Positions 7,297 to 15,383 of a DNA stretch of 64,000 bases are shown here, in pieces. Source of the DNA: Candidatus Liberimonas magnetica. Lineage in GTDB: Bacteria; Elusimicrobiota; Endomicrobiia; Endomicrobiales; JAFGIL01. A model generated the notes under the pieces. That model worked only from the letters and a program-made list of their open reading frames with translations, did not search any database and was not told where the DNA came from. The position numbers and the translations under genes were made by a program. The stretch lies in contig JAJAPY010000005.1 in NCBI GenBank assembly GCA_020523885.1, positions 35,436-99,435 of the forward strand, written 5' to 3'. Every line of letters starts with the position of its first letter. Within the stretch, counting starts at the first letter, position 1.

Positions 7297-7503
7297 TTAG
7301 AGTATGCTCAAGGCAACCTGTTTAAATTCTTCGGAATCAACGTCTAAAGTGCCGATATATCCCGTGAGAATCTTGTCGCCTTTTTCTGTGCTGAATTGCA
7401 GGAAAGTTAATTCCCATGTTTTGGGATTAATCTTCCTGAATTCTTTCAGTCGTAAGTCTACTGTCCACCCTTGAAAGACTGGAAGTATTCTTATGCTAAT
7501 CAC
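7297..7503 (-). CDS. Hypothetical protein, about 68 aa, with no usable ATG
   Basis: The frame has no methionine codon. The first in-frame GTG (7503) lies inside the GGGAGGTGAT ribosome site itself, so it cannot be read normally from that site. The codon at ideal spacing is ATA at 7494, following GTG-ATT-AGC. The product would be a small beta-rich soluble protein (TWELTFLQFSTEKGDK in the middle). Neighbours on both sides are spaced as in an operon. Initiation at a rare codon is inferred. Confidence 0.5.
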   Translation of the reverse strand: MISIRILPVFQGWTVDLRLKEFRKINPKTWELTFLQFSTEKGDKILTGYIGTLDVDSEEFKQVALSIL

Positions 7504-7550
7504 CTCCCGTTATAGATTTAACTACGTGTAAATCTCACATCATTTGTTTC

Positions 7551-7763
7551 TTACTTCTCCACTAATTCGTTCTTTACTTCTACTACTTTAATCTTCACTT
7601 CTTTTACTAATTCATCTTCTTTTGATAGATATTTATCTATCATTGTATGTTTACCAATGATGTATTTATCTAGCTTGAAGATTTTCATAATTACTCTCGT
7701 AATGATAAACATTACAATAGTAATTACGACGAACCTTACAACGTCTTCAAATAATTTAATCAT
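7551..7763 (-). CDS. Small membrane-anchored protein, 70 aa
   Basis: The ATG at 7763 follows AAGGGAGGTGAT. One hydrophobic span (about residues 8-28) is followed by a basic stretch and a long charged helix (EVKIKVVEVKNELVEK) that could form a coiled coil. It is the first gene of the leftward array as seen here. Function unknown. Confidence 0.65.
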   Translation of the reverse strand: MIKLFEDVVRFVVITIVMFIITRVIMKIFKLDKYIIGKHTMIDKYLSKEDELVKEVKIKVVEVKNELVEK

Positions 7764-7796
7764 GTTGATATCACCTCCCTTTTAGAAATTTGGCAA

Positions 7797-7832
7797 TAAA
7801 AAAAAGACCATCGTAACTTTGATAGTCTTCTT
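7797..7832 (-). terminator. Terminator or leader attenuator before the small-gene array
   Basis: GACTATC (7821-7827) pairs with GATGGTC (7806-7812) in minus-strand RNA, followed by a run of eight T. A T-rich stretch also follows on the other strand, so it could work in both directions. It stands 40 bases ahead of the first small gene, so it either ends transcripts coming from the HEPN gene or attenuates the array's leader. Confidence 0.6.
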
Positions 7833-7836
7833 TTTA

Positions 7837-8092
7837 GACCCCGGCTTGGCGTAAATTAGAACTTACTTAAGATATTTATACAGTAAGTGACCCCCGCGAC
7901 TGTCTAATAAAAAAGGCCACTATAGGAAACTTTTATTCTGTATAGATTTTCTCGTGGGAATTTTGTGATTTTTTTCGAGCTAATAGGAAATTTCTAAAAT
8001 CTGGAAAATCCTGTGCGGATATTTTGGGATATTTTTGAGGCTATAGGTGTTTTTTAAGGGGAAGTAAGGGCACAGCGTCTAATAATGAAGAG
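7837..8092. other. Non-coding leader-like region with loose direct repeats
   Basis: No gene was found here. The stretch contains short related words (TATAGGAAAC, TAATAGGAAA, CTATAGGTG) about every 60-70 bases, and a possible weak leftward promoter (TAGACA near 7895 and TATAAA near 7869, with a long 20-base spacer). It may hold the promoter and leader of the array, or a small RNA. Confidence 0.35.
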
Positions 8093-9823
8093 TTAAAGGA
8101 CTAAATTATTTTGTTCTATTTTAATTCTAATATCTTCTATTTTATTAATTGTTTTATCCTTATTTATTGCTAAACCTGATATGTAAAGAGCTTTTCTTAA
8201 CATGTTAGAAAGCAATTCATTTAGTATACTTATTGATGTTTCTGATAAAGCTTCATTTTTTTGATTATGTATAATATAATTTGAACGTATTACAATCAAA
8301 TGCAATATTCTCTTTTGAATAATATTCAATTGCTCGGCCCACTTAACTTTATACTTTGGGTCATTATCATAGTACGTAATTATTGTAGTCAAACTTGAAG
8401 CAAGGTCCTTCCCTTCGGCACTACAGCCAAGAGTTTCGAGACCTAGCCATAAAAAGATATACTTATCAATCTCACTATTACTTTCTATTCCTTTTCTATA
8501 CATACTTAAAGATCTTAACCATGTATAGCATATTCCCCTATTATCATTATTTAAGATTCCTAATAAATTCTTAAATATTTCATTAAAAGAATTATTACTT
8601 ATGCTTACTCTTGGGTATTTTTCTCTTCTCCCATAGACAGACCATTCCAAACCTTCATTACTAGACACACAGTAATTGTTTAATTCCACTTCATATTCCA
8701 GTTTTTCTCCCATTGAGAAAATAACAGTATCGAAAAATTGGCTTATCTTTTCCTTGCATTTAGTTTTTGCCTGGTCAACCCCTAACGATTTCACTTTGTC
8801 AAATATTGCTATATATTTACCTTTAAATAACTCGACCGGAAACTTAGCAAATTCTTTTGAAATGCTATCTTTTTCTACTATTCTAAATCCGAACACAGAA
8901 TCTGTGTTCGGAATCTCTTCATTAAAAACAATATCTATTCCGAAAGCTAGCAGTAGTTCCTGTTCATTCGTTATTATATCGATAAAAGATTTAATGTATT
9001 CGTGGTAATTTGCTTCATCTTTAAAATAATTCAATAATTCTTTTTCTTCTATTGTGATATTGTTTTTAATAAGAATATTGCCAATAGTATTTGCTATTGG
9101 GTAAAATATCCATTTTTTTCCAAGCCAAATTATGTTTAAAGTGCCTAATAGAGTACAGATTTTATCAGTAACTGCATCAACTGTTATATTACTTGCATCC
9201 ATTTCACCAATTAAACTATGTAACTGTGCATTTTCCAGGCTATCACTTTTATTAATAAAAGTTGCATAATCTAATACTGCCCCTACTATTATTTCAGGTA
9301 ATACTACTTTCAAATTAATTTGATTTTTACTCTTTAGTATATTGAACAATAATTCCAAATATATATCTTCGGAGGTATTATTAGCAATATTTTCCCAATA
9401 TTCACTAGTTTTCGTGACTACTTTCACATCAAACAAACATTCACAGATTCTTTCCAATAAATCTCTTTCGGGATCTTCAGGCAAATCATCTTTAGCAGGT
9501 GACTTTCCTAATGGATAAGTAAAATGAGACTTTAATAACAACCTAATTAGATTTTGGGCAATTTCATAAAGCAACGGTTTTGGAAGCTGCTTATTTTCGA
9601 AATGCTCTACATCACCACACCTCTGTTTCAGCTTATCAACATATTCTAAAACTAATATTTGCTGAAGTAATTTCCCATTGTCTGCTTTTGTTTTACTATC
9701 ATACCAGTTTTGATCTGTACTACCAATAGTTTGAAACACTTTTAAGAAAAGAATCTCATAAAAGCATTGCTGGGTGACTAACTGAAGTTCTGATACACTC
9801 GTAGTATGAATATTTTTATACAT
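8093..9823 (-). CDS. HEPN-domain-like protein downstream of Type III RM
   Basis: This 576-residue protein is not one I can name. Its C-terminal part has a run of helices with DKYIFLWLGLETLG near residue 450 and RSNYIIH at residues 513-519. The last is an R-x5-H motif of the kind that forms the RNase site in HEPN domains, most like Apea-type HEPN proteins. The N-terminal 400 residues match nothing I recognise. It starts 23 bases after the res stop codon, without a clear ribosome site, so it is likely co-transcribed and translated after res. A role as an RNase effector backing up the restriction system is inference. Confidence 0.6.
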   Translation of the reverse strand: MYKNIHTTSVSELQLVTQQCFYEILFLKVFQTIGSTDQNWYDSKTKADNGKLLQQILVLEYVDKLKQRCGDVEHFENKQLPKPLLYEIAQNLIRLLLKSHFTYPLGKSPAKDDLPEDPERDLLERICECLFDVKVVTKTSEYWENIANNTSEDIYLELLFNILKSKNQINLKVVLPEIIVGAVLDYATFINKSDSLENAQLHSLIGEMDASNITVDAVTDKICTLLGTLNIIWLGKKWIFYPIANTIGNILIKNNITIEEKELLNYFKDEANYHEYIKSFIDIITNEQELLLAFGIDIVFNEEIPNTDSVFGFRIVEKDSISKEFAKFPVELFKGKYIAIFDKVKSLGVDQAKTKCKEKISQFFDTVIFSMGEKLEYEVELNNYCVSSNEGLEWSVYGRREKYPRVSISNNSFNEIFKNLLGILNNDNRGICYTWLRSLSMYRKGIESNSEIDKYIFLWLGLETLGCSAEGKDLASSLTTIITYYDNDPKYKVKWAEQLNIIQKRILHLIVIRSNYIIHNQKNEALSETSISILNELLSNMLRKALYISGLAINKDKTINKIEDIRIKIEQNNLVL

Positions 9824-9846
9824 AAAGTTATTTTTTAAACTATTAA

Positions 9847-12456
9847 CTATTTCTTTACTTTGTTCTTAATCTGTGTTGTAATATCTCTGCCTTTGTCATC
9901 TGTTTTATATACTATTAAGAACAGGCATTTGCCGTTACTTTTTGACTCCCAAAGTCTACCGATATTATCTTTTTCTTTTGTATCATCTGACCCAGTCAAT
10001 TGACCGCCTTTATATTCGACCGCAAGTATTCTGCCGTCTTTTAATTGAATCATGAAATCCGGATAGAACTTGTCTGTTGAGGTAGGCAGCCAAAATGAAA
10101 ACTCCGGCTGCCTGGGCAGATTTTTTACCCAATAATCAACTTCGCCAAGAGTATCTATAATCTGAGCACATTCAAACTCTTCACCATCAGATTTTAAATC
10201 GCCAATATTTACGTAGAAATGTTTTTTAAATCTGTATGCTCCCTGGTAATAGTTATCGTGTACTGGATAGTTATTGGGATCAAACTGCATGGAATATTTA
10301 AAATCTACTTCCATTTTTGAATTATTGCTAAAAAGAAGATCCTGAAAACCCCTTTTCATCGCCGCTTCTCTGGACATCTTAATCTTTTTTTCGATTTCTC
10401 GCTTTAATAAGTATCTTCCTATAACTACCGCATCTATGGGCAGCTTTCTTGTGTCTAAAAGATGCTCTACCACTTTCCTTATGTATTCGATCATTTTTAT
10501 TTGAGGCACATCTACTTGTTGCAGCTGTTTATCAAACCATATAACAAGCTGAAACTTATCCCAATTGGAATGCAAATTATCAACCTCAAATTCAGGATGC
10601 TCTGCTGTCTCATAGACAATTTTCTTATTTTCAATATCAAATTTATATGCCCTTGCTTCCTGAGATAAATTGAACTCGCTTTCGCTTAATTCAGCAGAGT
10701 AATCCAGAATATTCCATTGAGAGGATTCTAAAAACAATGAAGGTTCGGGAAGTTCAAAATATCCTTGATAAAAAACGGATAATTGCGGGACTTTGAATAT
10801 TTTGCCTTTTTCTGCGGGCGATAAACTTACATCTTGCTGTGCCTTAAATAAATGGAGACTATTAACTATCCTATTTTGTTCATTCTTATCCTTTGAAAAA
10901 AGGGATGCTATATTGGTCTGCATTGTATCTGTTATGGCACATTCAAGTTTTATGATAGTGCCTTTTTCATTTACTTTTATATCAATCTGCTTTTTCACCT
11001 CATCGAGAAGTTTTGTTGTGTCAGCTTTAACTGGTGATTCTATTATGAAAGAAATGTTTTTCTTATTCTCCGGTAAGTCATCTCCAAAAAATAGCTTTGG
11101 TTTCAGGTAAGCATCCGCTTCCAGTTCCTCAAAACCCATGTTTATGAGTTTATCTTTTAAATTATTAGCTGCCTCTAAAAACCTTTCGGATATTACATAA
11201 GCATACGCATAATTTAATTCCGGCACTTTTCTTTTGACTGCATAAGGCATACGAAGTACCCTTCCAAGTATCTGCTCTACATCCGTACTAGAGCCTATAT
11301 TAGCTACAGAGCAAAATACATAAGCAAACGAGCAGTCCCAGCCTTCTTTCAAGGCTTCAATGGTAATAATATATTCTATCTTACATTTTGGATCAAACAG
11401 GTCTATTCCATCAATCTCCCGCTGTGTGCCTGTTGCAATCGCTACTTTATTAGCAGTTATCTTTTCTTCTTCAATCAAATACTGTTTAATAATATCTACT
11501 GTAACTTCATGGTTTTTGCTTTCCGCCTGTATTAGAGCCATGGGCCTTATATACTCATTTTCATTTTTAGCTAGTTCAGACAGTTTATTAAGCATAATTA
11601 CAGTTTCGTGCAAGGCATTCTGCCAGTTTTTATGCTCTGTAAGCATTATTGGCAGTTTAATCATGTTCTCCGCTTTTAATTCTGATGCTGTTACACTGTA
11701 GAGTATGTTGCTTCCATTTTCATCTGTTGTATTAGGTGTAGCCGTAAACTCAACAATACAGGCAGGGCTTACCCTTTTAAGCGTTTCAAAAGTAAGGGAT
11801 GTCCTTGCATTATGTGCCTCATCCATAATCACTAAAGGTTTATGGAAATGACATAGATTAGCAAACGATTGAATAACCTTATTTTCACTGTCTTTATCTA
11901 ACCCCGGATAATTATCCGGTATTTTTTTAAAATGACTGTCAAACCAGTCCGGACGAGAAGCATATATCTTCCTTCCTGTCTTATCTTCCACGCGTAAAGT
12001 AGCCAAAGTACCAACTACAATACAAACAGTATTCTCAATATCTTGAGTGCGAATATTATCAACATCTCCTATATCAAAAACAGACACCTTCCCATTAAAA
12101 TGTTCATCTATCACCTGCCTATAAGAGTTGTCCTTAGATTGCAATGCTTTTAATGTCTGATTGCGTATAGCGTTTGTAGGAACAAGCCAAAGAACTAGGG
12201 GAAACTCTTTTTCCAAGTAATTCTTTGATGCTATGTTTATAGTATGTGCAGCAAGCAGGGTTTTACCACCGCCAGTAGGAAGCCTTAAACACGCATACGG
12301 AATACTCCCTAGTCCATAAGTTTCATATCTTGTTGCAATACCCTGCTCTTGCTTAATTTTTAGATATGCTTCAGATGGCAGACCAAAGCGAGCTTCAGTT
12401 AGAAACCTTGTAAGTACATCTAAAGTGTCTTTTTGATATTTCTTTAGCTCATGCAT
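9847..12456 (-). CDS. res: Type III restriction enzyme, Res subunit
   Basis: The 869-residue protein has an SF2 helicase core: Walker A GGGKT at residues 62-66, DEAH at 212-215, FTATP at 237-241 and the motif VI segment QILGRVLRMP. Near residue 805 a nuclease motif YPDFMIQLKDGRILAVEYKG fits the PD-(D/E)XK domain of Res subunits. With Mod it would form the Type III complex that translocates along DNA by ATP hydrolysis and cuts next to unmethylated, head-to-head sites. Start and mod stop share a base (TAATG), so translation is coupled. All key residues are present, so it looks intact. Confidence 0.92.
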   Translation of the reverse strand: MHELKKYQKDTLDVLTRFLTEARFGLPSEAYLKIKQEQGIATRYETYGLGSIPYACLRLPTGGGKTLLAAHTINIASKNYLEKEFPLVLWLVPTNAIRNQTLKALQSKDNSYRQVIDEHFNGKVSVFDIGDVDNIRTQDIENTVCIVVGTLATLRVEDKTGRKIYASRPDWFDSHFKKIPDNYPGLDKDSENKVIQSFANLCHFHKPLVIMDEAHNARTSLTFETLKRVSPACIVEFTATPNTTDENGSNILYSVTASELKAENMIKLPIMLTEHKNWQNALHETVIMLNKLSELAKNENEYIRPMALIQAESKNHEVTVDIIKQYLIEEEKITANKVAIATGTQREIDGIDLFDPKCKIEYIITIEALKEGWDCSFAYVFCSVANIGSSTDVEQILGRVLRMPYAVKRKVPELNYAYAYVISERFLEAANNLKDKLINMGFEELEADAYLKPKLFFGDDLPENKKNISFIIESPVKADTTKLLDEVKKQIDIKVNEKGTIIKLECAITDTMQTNIASLFSKDKNEQNRIVNSLHLFKAQQDVSLSPAEKGKIFKVPQLSVFYQGYFELPEPSLFLESSQWNILDYSAELSESEFNLSQEARAYKFDIENKKIVYETAEHPEFEVDNLHSNWDKFQLVIWFDKQLQQVDVPQIKMIEYIRKVVEHLLDTRKLPIDAVVIGRYLLKREIEKKIKMSREAAMKRGFQDLLFSNNSKMEVDFKYSMQFDPNNYPVHDNYYQGAYRFKKHFYVNIGDLKSDGEEFECAQIIDTLGEVDYWVKNLPRQPEFSFWLPTSTDKFYPDFMIQLKDGRILAVEYKGGQLTGSDDTKEKDNIGRLWESKSNGKCLFLIVYKTDDKGRDITTQIKNKVKK

Positions 12457-13970
12457 TAATAAGACCTCACATCATAAGGAATTTGTTTAAATACTATATT
12501 CAACCGCTTTAAATAATCCTTACTCAAAGTAGATATTTCACCGTAAATAACCTTCGGCCCGTCATATTTCGGAAGCTCCCTTAAGATGTTTCTAGTAAGC
12601 ACATTTCCGCCTTCAGGCTTTTTGTCTCCAAGTATTCCATTATAAAGAAGATAATATCCTGTTCCTTTATAACTTCCCAAAAATGGACTGTTTTTAATGC
12701 TTCCCGCTGGGGTTTTTGTTTCATAAAACCAAATATGAGATGCAAGAGTTTTAAACCGCACATCTGGATTGATAGTACCATCAGAATTAAACACAGGAGC
12801 TCCAAGCTTAAAGAACCTGAAACCTCCACCACCTTTCCAGTTTTCGATTTCAGATATACCACCTTCTTCTCCATCTATAACTTTTTTAAGTCTTGGCACA
12901 CAATGAGTAACCGCATGTTCACCCATTTCTACGCCAATCCAATTTCTTTTCATTTTATGAGCAACCGCAGCAGCGGTGCCTGAACCAAGGAAAGAATCTA
13001 GAACCCAATCACTTTCTTTGGAAGCCAATGTAAATATCCGCTGGATTAAACGCTCTGGTTTTGGCGTGGAAAACACTTCATCTATATTAAATACTTTCAT
13101 TTCCTTTTTTGCTTCTTGATTGTCTCCAACTTCTGTCCTATACCAAATAGTTTTAGAAACACTTCCTTCTTTAACTTCTGAAAGAAATCTTTTAATTCTA
13201 GGGACATTATTTCCTTTTTCGCCAAACCATATTCTATTGTCAGCTATCATTTCCTGTAACTTATCTTTTGACAATCTCCAACAATAACCAGAAGGTGGGT
13301 TTACTTTTCTACCTGAGGGTGTAACAATTGTATAATCTGTTGCAGCAGAATATGTTTTCACTGACACATCTCCTGATGTCCAAATCCCTCTTGGATCATT
13401 GTCAGGATTTTTATATCTTGCGTCCATATCATCTGTCCGCGGCAATAAATTAGGTCTCCATTCTTCCTTATTTTTTGCGTACACAAAAATATGATCATGG
13501 CTATCAGACAACCATTTTGCATCATTCTGTGGTGAAAACTTCTTTTCCCAAATAACATTTGCTACAAAGTTATTTCTGCCGAATACTTCATCACAAAGCA
13601 CCTTTAAATAATGCCCTTCTTCATCATCAATAGAAATCCAAAGAGTACCTTGCTCATTATCCAATAACCTATGTAAAAGTTCAATACGTGGCTGCATCAT
13701 GCTTAACCACAAAGAATGTTCCAATCCGTCATCATAATGCTTAAATGCATTGCCAGTGTTATACGGGGGGTCAATGTATACACACTTTATCTTACCAGCA
13801 AAAACCGGCAGGAGCGATTTTAATGCATCCAGATTATCTCCTTGAATTAGCATATTGGAAGCATCCTTATTGCCATAAGAATGCTCTTTATCCTCATCAA
13901 GCAATCTAAACGGTACTTTATTAGCCGCCAAAATCGCTTTATCTTTATTTGACCATTCTATTGTTGGCAT
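12456..13970 (-). CDS. mod: Type III DNA methyltransferase, Mod subunit
   Basis: The 504-residue protein carries DPPYNTG at residues 67-73 (catalytic motif IV) before FLGSGTA near residue 337 (the S-adenosylmethionine-binding motif I). This order is that of the beta class used by Type III Mod subunits, which make N6-methyladenine and also recognise the target sequence. The target domain lies between the two motifs. The start at 13970 follows GAGGTAAT. It is the first gene of a mod-res-HEPN operon. Its recognition site cannot be read from sequence. Confidence 0.93.
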   Translation of the reverse strand: MPTIEWSNKDKAILAANKVPFRLLDEDKEHSYGNKDASNMLIQGDNLDALKSLLPVFAGKIKCVYIDPPYNTGNAFKHYDDGLEHSLWLSMMQPRIELLHRLLDNEQGTLWISIDDEEGHYLKVLCDEVFGRNNFVANVIWEKKFSPQNDAKWLSDSHDHIFVYAKNKEEWRPNLLPRTDDMDARYKNPDNDPRGIWTSGDVSVKTYSAATDYTIVTPSGRKVNPPSGYCWRLSKDKLQEMIADNRIWFGEKGNNVPRIKRFLSEVKEGSVSKTIWYRTEVGDNQEAKKEMKVFNIDEVFSTPKPERLIQRIFTLASKESDWVLDSFLGSGTAAAVAHKMKRNWIGVEMGEHAVTHCVPRLKKVIDGEEGGISEIENWKGGGGFRFFKLGAPVFNSDGTINPDVRFKTLASHIWFYETKTPAGSIKNSPFLGSYKGTGYYLLYNGILGDKKPEGGNVLTRNILRELPKYDGPKVIYGEISTLSKDYLKRLNIVFKQIPYDVRSY

Positions 13971-14012
13971 TATTACCTCAGGATATCTTTCTCTGTATTT
14001 ATTATTAGTTCT

Positions 14013-14021
14013 ATTGTATCA
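14013..14021 (-). promoter_or_regulatory. Extended -10 promoter for mod
   Basis: In minus-strand sense TGATACAAT forms an extended -10 box about 43 bases ahead of the mod start. A weak -35 (TTAAGG) may lie 18 bases upstream. It fits a promoter for the mod-res-HEPN operon, placed just after the GIY-YIG gene's stop. Confidence 0.4.
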
Positions 14022-14030
14022 TTTTTAGCA

Positions 14031-14756
14031 TTATTTCCTTAATTCGTTAAGTAAAACCCATTCACCAGGAGACCTTTGATATTGCCAGCACGTCCAGCCA
14101 TTCCTACTTCTTTTTGACGCGGCCGCCGCAGCTGCAAGAGAAGGTGAATAGAATGTTTTATTTTTTAGTCTTTTGTAATCGGCACTTGTTCTGTCAAAAG
14201 TAATTGTCCCATCCGTACGAACATGTGCAATAAAAAGCTTTTTTTTCAGTTTATATCTGATGTGAAATCTTTTTTCAACAAAAGGTGCCAAAACTGCAAC
14301 TTTGCCTTTTTTATTCAATATCTTTTTATTCAATTCTTTTAACTGTTTCTTTTTACCACAAAATATATTTTCCAACTCAATATTCAATGCTTTTTTCAAA
14401 TCATTGCGAAGTTTTCTTTTCAGATCTTCTGCTTTACCAAATTTACCACGTTGTTTGTTGCCTTTTCTGTCTATTATCCTTAGCAGAAGAGCTTCGAGTT
14501 CATGCAGGTGTTCTCCGCTAGTTGTAAGGTATATACTAAAACTATCCCAAGCATTGGCATGTCTATCTCGTAGATGACGTTTTAATCTAGTTCTTAAATT
14601 GGAAGCTAGTCCAACATAATACAGCTTGTTATTTTTATATAAGCTATATATACCATGTCTGTGACGCACATACTTTTTAATTACATTTTGATATTTTTCA
14701 AAAGCTCCTCTAGAAATATTTTCTAGATACTGGCATACTAAATTATTTTTTAACAT
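14031..14756 (-). CDS. GIY-YIG nuclease-like protein with C-terminal RAMA/DUF4357-like domain
   Basis: Residues 35-50 hold GIYSLYKNNKLYYVG, the GIY-YIG nuclease signature, with an arginine (NLRTRLKRHL) and a glutamate (HELEALLLRI) at the expected later places. The C-terminal segment FYSPSLAAAAAASKRSRNGW followed by a WQY aromatic end resembles the RAMA (restriction enzyme adenine methylase associated) or DUF4357 module, which is thought to read modified bases. A middle region of about 80 residues is basic. The ATG at 14756 follows AAGGAG. Placed directly ahead of a Type III RM operon, it may act on modified or unmodified DNA; this is inferred. Confidence 0.75.
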   Translation of the reverse strand: MLKNNLVCQYLENISRGAFEKYQNVIKKYVRHRHGIYSLYKNNKLYYVGLASNLRTRLKRHLRDRHANAWDSFSIYLTTSGEHLHELEALLLRIIDRKGNKQRGKFGKAEDLKRKLRNDLKKALNIELENIFCGKKKQLKELNKKILNKKGKVAVLAPFVEKRFHIRYKLKKKLFIAHVRTDGTITFDRTSADYKRLKNKTFYSPSLAAAAAASKRSRNGWTCWQYQRSPGEWVLLNELRK

Positions 14757-14820
14757 TTGGAACTCCTTTTAAAATAATAATTTCCGTCATTCCTATTATA
14801 TTTATTATCTTATTCCTGAC

Positions 14821-15279
14821 TTATATCATCTTCAACGCTTCACGCAGAGTTTTACATGTCTTCTCATAAATCCCAAGTTCTCCGCTTTCCCTTGGACCAG
14901 CAATATTCAATGCTCTAGGCTTCAATATTTTAAGCCACTTGGCTATATTTTTAACGTGGTCCTTCTTTTTATCTTGAAAGTCAATAATCAGATAAGGTTT
15001 ATGTAGTTTTTCGCATATTTTAATAGTTAAAGCTGTTCCTTTCCCTATCTTACCATCTACAAACATCAATGTTCCATCGCTGTCTTTAACATTCTTTTCT
15101 GTCCGTGCTGGATAGTTATCCGTAGATAGCTCAGTCATTGACTTGTATTTGAGATCAAGCGGGCCATCTTCTGTCTTCCTGCCCTTTGGCAGGGCACCGC
15201 CATACTCTAATCCTAAGGCAATAGCTACATCTAAACCTGCCCTATCTGCCCCTGTTTGTCCACCTGATATTATTTTCAT
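14821..15279 (-). CDS. YpsA-like SLOG protein (putative molybdenum carrier family)
   Basis: The 152-residue protein begins MKIISGGQTGADRAGLDVA and continues with LPKGRKTEDG and YPARTEKNV, all features of the 'putative molybdenum carrier' family, a branch of the SLOG (SMF/DprA-LOG) superfamily. Proteins of this fold bind nucleotide-type ligands, and many sit in defence islands as sensors or effectors. A real molybdenum role is doubtful here because no molybdenum-cofactor genes are present. The gene length is normal for the family. Confidence 0.8.
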   Translation of the reverse strand: MKIISGGQTGADRAGLDVAIALGLEYGGALPKGRKTEDGPLDLKYKSMTELSTDNYPARTEKNVKDSDGTLMFVDGKIGKGTALTIKICEKLHKPYLIIDFQDKKKDHVKNIAKWLKILKPRALNIAGPRESGELGIYEKTCKTLREALKMI

Positions 15280-15383
15280 TTTTTATTTGATTATTATAGA
15301 ATATGAATTAAAATCATTTTTTAAAGTTAGTGTAGTTAGGGAAACCTGACTTCGAATTTAATTACAAGAACTCTGATTTAAGC

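Noticed and set aside
14821..15279. Molybdenum-cofactor function
   Set aside because: The family name is historical; no molybdenum genes are nearby and SLOG-type ligand binding fits the defence context better.
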